Assembly (NCBI GenBank): GCA_964459305.1
Contig: CAYWNA010000186.1
Location: 1-26,275 of the forward strand
Source: CAYWNA01 sp964459305
GTDB taxonomy: Bacteria; Planctomycetota; Planctomycetia; Pirellulales; Pirellulaceae
Length of the DNA: 26,275 bases
Reading direction: 5' to 3'
Position numbers and translations under genes: made by a program. This document shows positions 1 through 10,356 of the stretch, in pieces. Numbering within the stretch: the first letter of the stretch is position 1; every line of letters starts with the position of its first letter. The notes below the pieces were generated by a model. The model did not search any database. It was given only the letters and a program-made list of their open reading frames with translations, and was not told where the DNA came from.

Positions 1-50
<50 letters not shown>

Positions 51-63
51 ACATGGCAGCCTT

Positions 64-69
64 AAAGGA
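64..69 (+). promoter_or_regulatory. Ribosome binding site of the giant secreted protein
   Basis: AAAGGA lies nine bases upstream of the ATG at 79 and is a good Shine-Dalgarno match. It supports this start for the giant gene, as does the arginine-rich N-terminus with its LEPR motif that follows. Only about 28 bases of real sequence lie between the poly-C run and the start, so the promoter is outside the window or lost in the artefact. Confidence 0.6.
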
Positions 70-78
70 AACCGATTC

Positions 79-3000
79 ATGAGTCCGCGTGACCGGCTTT
101 CGGGCCGCAGCCGGAGACTGGCGAGATCGTTGCGTTCACGCCGGCGCAGTCAGCGACGAAGACTCACAGATCGAGTCGAGCTGCTGGAACCTCGCCTGAT
201 GCTAGATGGCTGCGGGCTGATCGAACACTACCTGATGCCGCCGGCTGTTTACGGGCCGCTTCCCTACGCAGAAGCAGCGATCGATGTTTGCAGCGTAGTG
301 GACATCGCGAGCTCGGAGGCCGAGGCGGCGGGATGGATTGTCCAGTTGGCCGAGGACGCTATCGAGTCGGGGGCGACGCGCGGTGATGCCGAAGCCCTCT
401 TGAACGTCGGCGACATCCGTTACGACGTGAAGTATCACCCGGACGCCCGCGGTCTAATGCTTGTGGGCACGTCGGTTGCAGATTCGGCGTTGGTGGAGGC
501 GGACCTTCGCGACAATCCGAATGTGGAAGGTTTCGAACGCGATGGCGTGATAACGGCCCAAGACGTGCCGGATGATTCCCTGTTCGGCGAACTCTATGCG
601 CTGGAGAACGAGGGGCAGACCATTCGAGGTGCGCCCGGAAAGGCCGGAGCCGACATTGGCGCCGTGCGGGCGTGGGATGAGTTTACGACCGGAAGTCGTG
701 ACGTCGTGGTTGCGGTCATCGACAGTGGCATCGATTTGGAGCACCCGGAGTTGGTCGCCAACTTGTGGGTGAATCCCGGTGAGATCGCCGGAGATGGCAT
801 CGACAACGACGGCAACGGATACATCGATGACGTTCACGGATACGATTTCGTCAATGGGTTAGAGAACGATGGCGGAGAATGGATGGCGGCTCCACCGGCC
901 GACGACCACGGGCACGGCACGCACGTAGCGGGGATTATTGGGGCGACCGGCAATAATGACGAAGGCGTGTCCGGCGTCAATTGGTCCACTTCGATCATGG
1001 CTCTCAAGATCCTGGACGAACACAAGACGGGCACCAAGTTCAACGCCTTACGAGCTCTGAACTACGTCCTGGACATGCGCACGCGTGCAGAAGACCCGGT
1101 CAATGTGCGCATTACCAATAACAGCTACATCGACAAACGTCCGGACGACTACAGTGCCAGAATGCACTTCAAAATCAAGGAGCTGGACGATGCAGGCGTG
1201 CTGTTCTTCGCGGCGGCCGGCAATGGCAGCGTTAGGCTGGGCGGCGCAGACCTGGACGAATTCAAGTACTATCCGGCAAGCTATGACTCGGACAACATCG
1301 TCGTCGTGGCGGCGGTCGACAACCGGGACCAGATGTGGCGCAGCAGCAACTACGGTGAAGGGACGGTCGACATCGCGGCTCCGGGGGTGGGTATCTTGAG
1401 TACCGACCCGACGAACGCGGGGGCGGAGGGGGACTACGAGTATCGCACCGGAACGAGCATGGCCACACCGTTTGCCAGCGGTGTGGCTGCCCTGGTTTGG
1501 TCGCAGTTGCCCGATGCCACGGCGGATGAAGTCCGCCAGGCGCTGCTCGATGGCAGCGACGAGTTGTCCTGGCTTCAAGAAGTGGGGGGCCAGCGCCGTC
1601 TGAACGCTTACGGCGCTCTCACGGTGGATACCTACGCACCGCGGGCGAATCTGGATAGCGCCAACGATATCGGCATTTTGAACCCAGCACCGCAAACCAT
1701 CACGGTCACCTACACGGACAACGACAAGCTGGACCTGACGAAGCTCGATCGCTACGACTTGGTGGTCTCACGGACGACCAGCGAACAATTCCGGGAGTAT
1801 GGTGTTACTGTTCGAGAGCCCGTCGAGTTGTCTGCGGACGGCCATAGTGTCACCGTGACTTACGACCTGCAGCCACCCGGCGGCATGTGGGATCCGCTGG
1901 ACAATGGCGCGTACCTCATTCACTTGCAGCCGAGTCAAGTCGTCGATCTAGCCAACAACGCGGCACGGCCCGTGAATCCCAACAAGGATGATCTCTTGCT
2001 GCTAGGCCAATTCACGGTCGATGTGGTCTTCACCAGCCAATTCGTTGTTACCAGCCCGCTGGATACCAACGATGCGGATCCGGGGAATCAGTCGCCGGCA
2101 GATGCGACCGGCCAAGTCTCCTTACGTTCGGCCGTCGAAGAGGCCAATGAATGGAAAGTAGACAATACTATCTTCCTGCCGGCCGGGATCTACAAGCTAT
2201 CGATCGACGGTTCCGGCGAGGATGAGGCCGCCACCGGCGACTTGGATATCATCGACGATCTAGTCATCGTCGGCGACGGGGCCGATTCAACCATCGTTGA
2301 TGCCGGTGCTCTGGATCGCGTCTTCCACATCCATGCTGATGTGACGGTGACTCTCAAAGACCTGAGCATCGTCGGCGGTAAGGTCAGCGGAGCTGAGGGC
2401 ACCGGCGGCGGCATTCGGAACGAGGGCTCGCTGATAGTTCTTGACAGCATGATCTCCGATAGCCAAGCGGAAGCCGGCGGAGGCGTCGCCAACCTTGGCG
2501 AGATGACAATCACCGGCAGCACACTGTATGGCAACTCGGTGTCCGCCACTGGCAACGGAGGCGGCGTCTTCAATGCGGGTACGCTGACGATTGCCAATAG
2601 CACGATCAGCGACAATACGTCCGTGATGGGAGGCGGGATCTACAACAACGGCGTACTCACCGTCAACAGCAGCACGATCGCGGGCAACACCGTCGATGGC
2701 CTGGGCTTTCTGCCCACCGGCGGCCCGCTGCTGATCGCCACCGAGGTCGACGGCGTTTCGCTTGGCGGGGGTGAGGTATTCGACTACGCTCCGCAAGAAC
2801 TCACGTTCCGTTTCAGCGATGGACAGGAAATCGATCCGAATACGTTGGACGGCATCGTGATCCGGCGGGCGGGCGGCGATGGGGTCGTTGGCAACGCTCG
2901 CGATGTCGTGGTCGAACCTGGCTACCTTGGCGTTGATTCGCAGTTTCCGAATCGAGTTGTCGCTCGATTCGCTGAACCGTTGCCCGAAGACGTGTATCAG

Positions 3001-4017
3001 ATCGACATCATCGGCTCGGGCGACGGGTCGTTGCGCAACATCAGCGGCGATCCGTTCGACGGCGATGTATTTGCCATTGGCCCTCAAGATCAACGCATCG
3101 GGTTCAAGCTCCAACTTGCGCCGCAGGTCACTGCCGTGGTGCCCCAGCCGGTCTCGCGACTGGAATCCCAGGCACTCACGCAAGCATCCGACCAGATCGT
3201 TGTGTATTTCAGCGACGATGATCTGGAACCCACTCGCGCCGCGGATCCCAATTTCTATCAGCTGATCGCAACCAAGGACACTGCCACGAACGCGGATGAC
3301 GTCGTCTTCGCGCCCACCTTGGTCGAATACGATGCCTCCAGGGACGGCGCGACGCTGACCTTCGATTCCTCGATAGACGCATTGGAGGCCGACCCGGGCG
3401 CGTTTCGTCTGCGGATCGGCACGGACCGTACATTGCCGGTCGCACCGCGACAATTGACATGGGAAATCGAAGCCACCAGTGACTTCAATACGGGCGGCGG
3501 CGTGGAGATTCACTTTGCCAGGGCCAACGCGGGGGAAAGGGCGCCGGAAATCGACATTCTCTTCAGCAAGAGCGATCATGGACCCTTCGTCCCGCCGTAC
3601 GTCTCCGTGGTGGGCAATCAGGTCTACGTGGATCTGAACTCGAACCTCGTCAGCGAAACATCCGCTTCGGAATTGATCGACGCGATTAACAATGACCCAA
3701 ACGCCTCCAACTTGTTGCAGGCGAGCATCGTCACGGGCGCCCCTGACACAAATATCACCGCGCCGGATATCGACTACTCGCCGATTCGGCTGCTGGAATT
3801 CGGATCGAGTTTCAACACGGCCGTCGATGTGGGCACGTTGGGCTCGCAGAGCACGGTTGTATCCGCTCGCATCAGCCAAGACGGTTATCCATTGGATTTC
3901 CCCGGCGGAGAAGACGAACCGGGCCATCGGAGCATTCCTTACGAGTCGCATCTGTTGGGACCGGCGGATGCGACGGCTGGCATCGGTACGCTGTACTACA
4001 ACTTTCGCGACGAGTAG
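79..4017 (+). CDS. Secreted S8 subtilisin-like protease, N-terminal part of a giant protein
   Basis: This 1,312-residue frame starts with an arginine-rich leader and the motif VELLEPRLMLDG (residues 33-44), the planctomycetal extracellular N-terminal signature, so the product is exported. A peptidase S8 domain spans about residues 200-515. All catalytic residues are present: Asp215 (AVIDSGID), His279 (HGHGTHVAG), oxyanion Asn382 (AAAGNG) and Ser460 (GTSMATP). It should therefore be an active serine endopeptidase. From about residue 655 there is a CSLREA-like segment leading into a right-handed beta-helix with GGGI/GGGV turns (to residue 874). After that comes an RFSDGQEIDPNTLDGI module typical of large planctomycete secreted proteins. 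The frame stops at a TAG (4015-4017), but the same frame stays open and coding-like through to 16518. This is best read as the first quarter of one much larger protein, not a complete gene. The start is supported by an upstream AAAGGA. Confidence 0.85.
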   Translation: MSPRDRLSGRSRRLARSLRSRRRSQRRRLTDRVELLEPRLMLDGCGLIEHYLMPPAVYGPLPYAEAAIDVCSVVDIASSEAEAAGWIVQLAEDAIESGATRGDAEALLNVGDIRYDVKYHPDARGLMLVGTSVADSALVEADLRDNPNVEGFERDGVITAQDVPDDSLFGELYALENEGQTIRGAPGKAGADIGAVRAWDEFTTGSRDVVVAVIDSGIDLEHPELVANLWVNPGEIAGDGIDNDGNGYIDDVHGYDFVNGLENDGGEWMAAPPADDHGHGTHVAGIIGATGNNDEGVSGVNWSTSIMALKILDEHKTGTKFNALRALNYVLDMRTRAEDPVNVRITNNSYIDKRPDDYSARMHFKIKELDDAGVLFFAAAGNGSVRLGGADLDEFKYYPASYDSDNIVVVAAVDNRDQMWRSSNYGEGTVDIAAPGVGILSTDPTNAGAEGDYEYRTGTSMATPFASGVAALVWSQLPDATADEVRQALLDGSDELSWLQEVGGQRRLNAYGALTVDTYAPRANLDSANDIGILNPAPQTITVTYTDNDKLDLTKLDRYDLVVSRTTSEQFREYGVTVREPVELSADGHSVTVTYDLQPPGGMWDPLDNGAYLIHLQPSQVVDLANNAARPVNPNKDDLLLLGQFTVDVVFTSQFVVTSPLDTNDADPGNQSPADATGQVSLRSAVEEANEWKVDNTIFLPAGIYKLSIDGSGEDEAATGDLDIIDDLVIVGDGADSTIVDAGALDRVFHIHADVTVTLKDLSIVGGKVSGAEGTGGGIRNEGSLIVLDSMISDSQAEAGGGVANLGEMTITGSTLYGNSVSATGNGGGVFNAGTLTIANSTISDNTSVMGGGIYNNGVLTVNSSTIAGNTVDGLGFLPTGGPLLIATEVDGVSLGGGEVFDYAPQELTFRFSDGQEIDPNTLDGIVIRRAGGDGVVGNARDVVVEPGYLGVDSQFPNRVVARFAEPLPEDVYQIDIIGSGDGSLRNISGDPFDGDVFAIGPQDQRIGFKLQLAPQVTAVVPQPVSRLESQALTQASDQIVVYFSDDDLEPTRAADPNFYQLIATKDTATNADDVVFAPTLVEYDASRDGATLTFDSSIDALEADPGAFRLRIGTDRTLPVAPRQLTWEIEATSDFNTGGGVEIHFARANAGERAPEIDILFSKSDHGPFVPPYVSVVGNQVYVDLNSNLVSETSASELIDAINNDPNASNLLQASIVTGAPDTNITAPDIDYSPIRLLEFGSSFNTAVDVGTLGSQSTVVSARISQDGYPLDFPGGEDEPGHRSIPYESHLLGPADATAGIGTLYYNFRDE

Positions 4018-7000
4018 GGCGAATATCCACCGGGAAATCCGCTTGGGAACTTCATACGTGACTCCCAAAAGGAACGGGCTCGCGAGATTTTCGATCTGTA
4101 CGGTCACTACTTGGGAGTCCAGCCCGTCGAGACAGTGGACCAGGGCCTTGCGATTGTGTCGGGCGACATGCGCGTCATCGATCCGGACATCACGATTGGC
4201 CCGGGCGGTGCGCCCGCAGTTGCCACGCCGGACATGCTGATCCTCGACCAGACCGAGTCGTGGCACGACGAATACGGCGAGAACTGGTTCCAGGTGGCCA
4301 TGGAGTACATCGGTGGCATTCTGGGAATCGGCCCGACCACCGACTTGCCATCGCCCACCGAACCTGTGTTCCCCACGATACCCGATATCATCCATGGCCA
4401 ATACCTGTACCGTCCGGAAAGCAACGACATCGACGTCGTGCGATTCGAGTTGGCCGAAGCGGGCGTATTCACCGCCGAAACCGTCGCCGAGCGCCAAGCG
4501 GATTCCAGCCTGTTGGACACCGTGGTCTCGCTATACGCGGAAGAAGCGGGCGGCGCCCGTCGGCTCGTCGCGCGCAATGACGACTATTTCAGCGAAGACT
4601 CCTGGCTACAGGTGGAGCTCGATGCGGGGACCTATTATGTGGCGGTCAGCGCCAGCGGCAACGACCAGTTTGACCCCAACAGCGAGAATACGGGATTCGG
4701 CGGGACCAGCGAGGGGTTGTACGATTTGTGGCTGGATTTCGAACCGCATGCCGTCACAGCGCTAGTCGACCTAAACGGCGCTGCTTTGGACGGCGATGGC
4801 GACGGTCGCCCCGGTGGCGAATGCAATTTCTGGTTCCACGCACGGTCCATTTCGGGCACGATTTTCGTCGACAAGTCCAATCCCTCGCCGGGAGACGGAA
4901 GTCTCGGCAACCCCTACGCGAGCATACAAGATGCCATCACCGCCGCGGGGGCCGTCCCAGGTGGCGATGTTATTCGAATGACCGCCAACGGCGGTGCGGA
5001 TGGGGATCTTTCGACGCTGGCCGACAACCTGGCCTACGAATTCGGACTCGACTCGATGTTTAGGCCGCTGGCTGACGGTGTGAATCTCGAGGTTCCCCAG
5101 GATACGACGATCGTCGTTGACCCCGGAGCCGTCTTCAAGTTGCGACGGGCCCGCATCGGTGTGGGAAGCTCCGGGGTAACCGTCGATCGAAGCGGCGGCG
5201 CCCTACAGGTGTTGGGCACTCCCGAGCACAACGTCGTTTTCACGTCATGGAATGACGAGTCAATCGGCTTCGACACCAATCCCGTTGCGACCCAACCGGC
5301 CCCGGGTGACTGGGGGGGGCTGGTGTTCCAAAACGATCTCGATCGCGAGCTAGGCCGCTTCGCCGACGAGTCCGAGGGGATCTTTCTGGACCACGTCGCG
5401 TACGCAGACATTCGCTACGGCGGCGGTCTCGTGCGCGTTGACTCGGTGCAGCACCAGATCACTCCGATCCACATCATCGACGCGCGTCCGAGTGTTTGGT
5501 TCAGCCGCATCACGCTCAGCGAAGATGCTGCGATGGCTGCCACCCCGAACAGTTTCGAGGAAACTCGCTTCCACGCATCGCAATACCAAGCCGACAGCCC
5601 CTACACCCCTGACTACGTTCGTGTTGGTCCAGATCTGCGCGGCAACGTACTTTCGGACAATGCCGTGAACGGCCTCTTCGTCCAAATTGACACAGCCTTC
5701 GGAGCGCCTTTGACATCGGTTACTGTACCTACCCGGTGGGACGATGCGGATATCGTCCATGTGCTGACCGAGCCCTTGACGATTGACGGAACTCCTGGGG
5801 GAGCGGTGCTGGATCCGGCTGATGGGCACTTGGAGAATCGGCTGGATGGTCGTTTGGCGGTCGACCCGGGAGTAATCGTTAAGCTGTCGGGAGGCTGGAT
5901 CGAGGCCAAGATGGGCGCTCAAGTGATCGCCGAAGGTCGCGAAGGCCGCAATGTCGTGTTCACTTCGATTGACGACGACCGCTTCGGCGCTGACGGCCCG
6001 TTCGACACAGTCGACGGGTCTGCTACGCCCAGTGTGGGAGACTGGGGCGGAATCTATGCCGGACCCACCGCCAGTCTGAACATCGATCACGCAACGCTAG
6101 CGTTCGGCGGTGGCGCGGTTGCACTCGAAGGTGGCTTCTCCGCCGTCAATCCTGTCGAGATCCATCAGGCGCGTGCCCGGGTCGCGAACAGCCGTTTCGA
6201 ACAGCATGCATCAGGATTCCTGCAAGCCGGGCCGCCGGATCGGGTGGGCCGGGGCACCAACGAGTCGGCCACTGTTTTTGTGCGTGGAGCCCAGCCGATT
6301 GTCTACAACAATCTTATTGCCGGCTGCGCGGGACCGGCGATCAACATCGACGTCGCCTCGCTGAATCACCATATCATTCCCGATTCGGGACGAACCAACG
6401 GCCTCGCGGAACGCGTCGAGTCATTCGACGACAACCACGGTCCCTTGGTGCGGGAGAATCGCCTCGACGGCAACGGGACGAACGGAATGAAGGTCCGCGG
6501 TGGCACGCTGACCGGCCAGAGCATCTGGGACGATACCGACATCGTCCACGTTGTGACTGACAGTATTGTCGTGCCCAACTTCCATACCTACGGCGGCCTA
6601 CGATTGGAGAGCAGTCCCTCGGAGAGCCTCGTCGTCAAATTGTCAGGCCCCGATGCCGGGTTCACGGCCACCGGGACGCCATTGGATATCGACGATCGCA
6701 TCGGCGGCTCGCTCCACGTTGTGGGCATTCCTCCCAATCCTGTGTTCCTGACGTCATTGGCGGACGATACCGTCGGCGCGGGTTGGAAGCCCGATGGCTC
6801 TCCTCAAACGGACACCAACGGTGATGGCTCGGCATCGCAGCCCCAACCCGGAGATTGGCGAAGCATTCGACTTGAAGAGTACAGCCATGACCGCAACGTC
6901 GAACTGGTGCTGGAAAGCGAGGTGCGAAGCCTGAGCGCGCCGGGCACGAACGCGACCACCAACACAGCGGAGTACTTGGGAGAATTGTCGCCCAACGAGA

Positions 7001-10000
7001 AGAGCGGCAGCGACATCGTTCGCCTTGGATTTGAGGTTCACGGGCTTTTGAACGAACCGGGCGACGTCGATATGTACGCGTTCAGAGGCGAGGCCGGTAC
7101 GGAAGTCTGGCTGGATATCGACCGCACCAGCAGCGGGCTGGATACGGTGATCGAGTTCGTTGACGGCGACGGGGTCGTGCTCGCGCGGTCCGACAACTCG
7201 ACGGCCGAAGCATCAGGCGCCGAAACGTTGTATAGCAGTGGACTGTTGATGCCGAGTGCGGCGCCGTTTGCCGGACGCGACGTTGGCGCATCGAACATCC
7301 ACGATGCCGGAATGCGCTTAGTGCTGCCAGGGCCACCTGGCGAGAGGAGTAATTGGTATCACGTCCGCGTGCGGAGTTCCAGCCCGAACCTCGACGATCT
7401 GTCCGCCGGTCTTACGTCGGGCGTTTACCAATTGCAGGTGAGGATTCGGGAGACAAACGAGGTACCGGGCTCGACCGTCAGGTACGCGGATATTCGGTAC
7501 CCAACGAATGGCATCGAGGCGCTGGGGCTGCCCGTACACTCACCACTGGTGGGCGAGGCGTCGGAGACCGACGCCTCGAACAACACCATAGCGACGGCGC
7601 AGGCGTTGGGCAACGTACTGGAAACCGACCGTGCGGCTATCTCACTGGCGGGCAACCTGGACACACCATCCGATATCGACTGGTACGACCTTGGCGTGGA
7701 GTTCAGATCGATCGCTGGCGACGGTGGGCCGGCGAGCCTTGTGTTCGACATGGACTACGCCGACGACACAGGGCGCCCCGACACGATGGTGGCCGTGTTT
7801 GACGTCAACGGTCAGTTGGTCCTGATGGCCGACAACTCGAACATCGCGGACGACCGTTCGAGACCTGAAATGGGTATGGATCAGGCCGATCTCACACGTG
7901 GCACGGTCGGCGAACACGATCCCTTCCTTGGCCCGGTCGAATTGCCCGAGAGCACGTACTACGTCGCCGTGGCGTCGGCGCAGTATTTGCCGGATCAGTT
8001 GGTGTCCAATGCTGCCGTACGTCGTGAGCCCGTCAATTCCGTGGTCCGCATCGCCGAAGACCACATCGGGAGCTACGGCGGGTCGACGGCCGACGATCCG
8101 GTTGTGACCGACTTGCTGGACCCGACATTTGCCGGAACGGGCACGAATCTGTGGCACGTATCGACACGCGAAGCGAACACATCGGGTCACGGCCTGACGG
8201 CACCGTTCGATGGCAGCCGCGCAGCAGACGCTTCCGGCGGCGGCAATACGTTCTACTTCGGCAATGAAGACACGGGAACGTACGATCTAGGTTTGGGCAA
8301 TGTGGCCGGGGGCAACCTACTGTCAAATCCGTTCAGTTTGAAGGCCTATTCGGCCGCGGATCGACCGGCCCTGTATTTCAACTACAAGTTGGATGCGGAC
8401 AACATGGATGAGTTTCGGGTGCGCGTCGTGAAAAGCGATGGATCCGATGTACCCGTCACGTCGAACAGCATGATAGAGTTCAGCCCGCCACACCTCATGA
8501 CCGACGACAATGTGTGGCGGCAGATGCGTGTCGAATTGGACGATTTCGCGGGGTTGGACGGACTGAAGATTCGTTTCGACTTCCAGGCCGCTGACGACGT
8601 GCCCGGCGACTCCGAGGGAGTCCACATCGACGACGTCATCATCGGCTTTGCCGAACGCGGCGAGATGGTCACCGGCGCGTCAGCCGGTGCGACTGGTTTC
8701 ACGCTTAATCCAGAGACTCCAGAGACGACGGTCTTCGACGGAGCTTACCAGCTGGAGGTCCGCCGCAGCACGGAGTATGCCTACGCCACTGATACCGGGC
8801 TGTCCCTGACGCGGACGTTCGACACGAACGATCGCCTCACACAGGCAGTCTCGATTGTTGCCCCGGCAGGGGACCAGATCATCGATGGTCAGACATTCTC
8901 GATCAGCGACGGCGTCAACGTACTAGCTTTTGAGTACGATCAGACTTCGCTCGGCAACGGCGTCATGCCCGGCAACGTTTCGGTTCCGTTCGAACCCACT
9001 GACGACGATGCAACCATCGCCCAGCGTATCGCGGACACCCTCAATAGCCCCGCCGTCCGTTCCTACCTCGACGTCACTTCGGCCCATGTCGGCAGCGGAC
9101 CGCGCATTGACGTCTTCGGTTGGGCGGAAGTCAATGGCATCGATCGCGTGTTTCATGACGCGATTGGGGATACGAATCGCTTTCGTGACCAGGGACAGTT
9201 GCTGATTCAGTCTAACTACGTTCGCAATGCGTCGGACTACGGAATTCGGATCGAAGCCGGCACGCGAGACGGCGCGGGTTTGGCTCCGCATCCTGGTCCG
9301 GTGCGAAACCTGCCGGAGTTGAACGTCGACCGCGTGATTCATGGTGCGATGGTGGTGAACAACGCCATCGTTGGAGTTGGCAACGGCGCCATCTACGTCA
9401 GCAGCGATCCCGCCACGTCGGGGACGCAGTTGGGGCCGGTACGAAGTGACCGCTTCATGAACAACACCCTTTACGGGTCCGAGCCCGTTGTGTCTGCCAC
9501 CACGGGCATCGCGGTTGACAAGAACTCCAGCCCCACGATTTTGAATACCATCGTTTCCTCATTCGGAACGGGCATCAGTATCGACGCCACATCGGGAACG
9601 ACCGTCACCGGCGGAAACCTCTATCACAACAACGAAACCGATTCGACAGCGGCAATGGGTTTCTTCGACCTCTCCATCCAGCCCAACGACCCACTCTTCG
9701 TGGACCCGGCCAACGGCAATTTCTATCTTGACCGGTTTTCTTCCGCGATTGATAGCGGGATTCAATCGCTGCAGGACCGACCCGGCCTGGTGCAGGTGAA
9801 GAATGCCATCGGAATCGCTTCGACACCGATTGTGCCGCGCCGATTCGATCTCGGAGGCAGGCTTTTTATCGACGACCCTGATGTCGACACACCGTCGGGC
9901 ATGGGGGCGAACGTGTATACAGACCGCGGAGCCCTGGACCGCGCGGATTTCGCGCCACCTCAGGCCGCATTGATGGCACCCGTCGACAACGGGCCTGGTG

Positions 10001-10356
10001 ACCTCGATCCTGCTGACAACGTCGTGCGATTGGACGGGAATACGTTGCTGGCCTACTTCAGCATCGAGCTGTTTGAATTGTCGGCGGTCGGCACGGGGCC
10101 CGATCCAGCTACTGTGATCACCGAACACGTCAGCGTATCTCGCGATGGCGTGCCGTTGAGCGACGGCGTGGACTACGCGTTTGACTATGAGCCGGCAACA
10201 GGATTGGTGCGGCTTGATCCGGTGGCAAATGTCTGGCGGCCTGGTACGTACGTGATCACACTGGACAATACCAAGATTCATGACCGTGCGAAGAATCTCC
10301 TTTTGGCGAATCAGCTGTCCAACGAAACACAATTCACCATCCACCTCGAGGCGGAC
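2701..10356 (+). other. Putative nested multi-domain insertion inside the beta-helix module
   Basis: The beta-helix ends abruptly at ...STIAGNTVDG (codon ending at 2700). It appears to resume at VGGAASGGGIFG (from 10357), followed by the usual end of a choice-of-anchor Q domain (DSPAVDRG, TDQRGVSRPQDGD, DIGAVE, up to about 10760). The roughly 2,552 codons between read as a self-contained planctomycete secreted protein: an RFSDGQEIDPNTLDGI module, a metallopeptidase-like region, pre-peptidase C-terminal domains, and beta-helix units carrying PGDWGG and WDDTDIVHV motifs. This is my inference from domain order. No target-site duplication is evident at the joints. Confidence 0.55.
4015..4017 (+). 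other. In-frame TAG interrupting the giant open reading frame
   Basis: The TAG sits between ...YYNFRDE and GEYPPGNPLGNF, with no frame change. From memory, related planctomycete proteins continue without interruption here, with an aromatic residue (often Tyr) at this position. One base change (TAC or TAT to TAG) would explain it. The alternatives are a sequencing error, a real nonsense mutation, or amber read-through. Confidence 0.8.

Noticed and set aside
2287..4497. A 736-codon open frame on the minus strand opposite the giant gene
   Set aside because: It is antisense to well-supported domains, the translation has no recognisable motif, and long antisense frames are common in GC-rich DNA.
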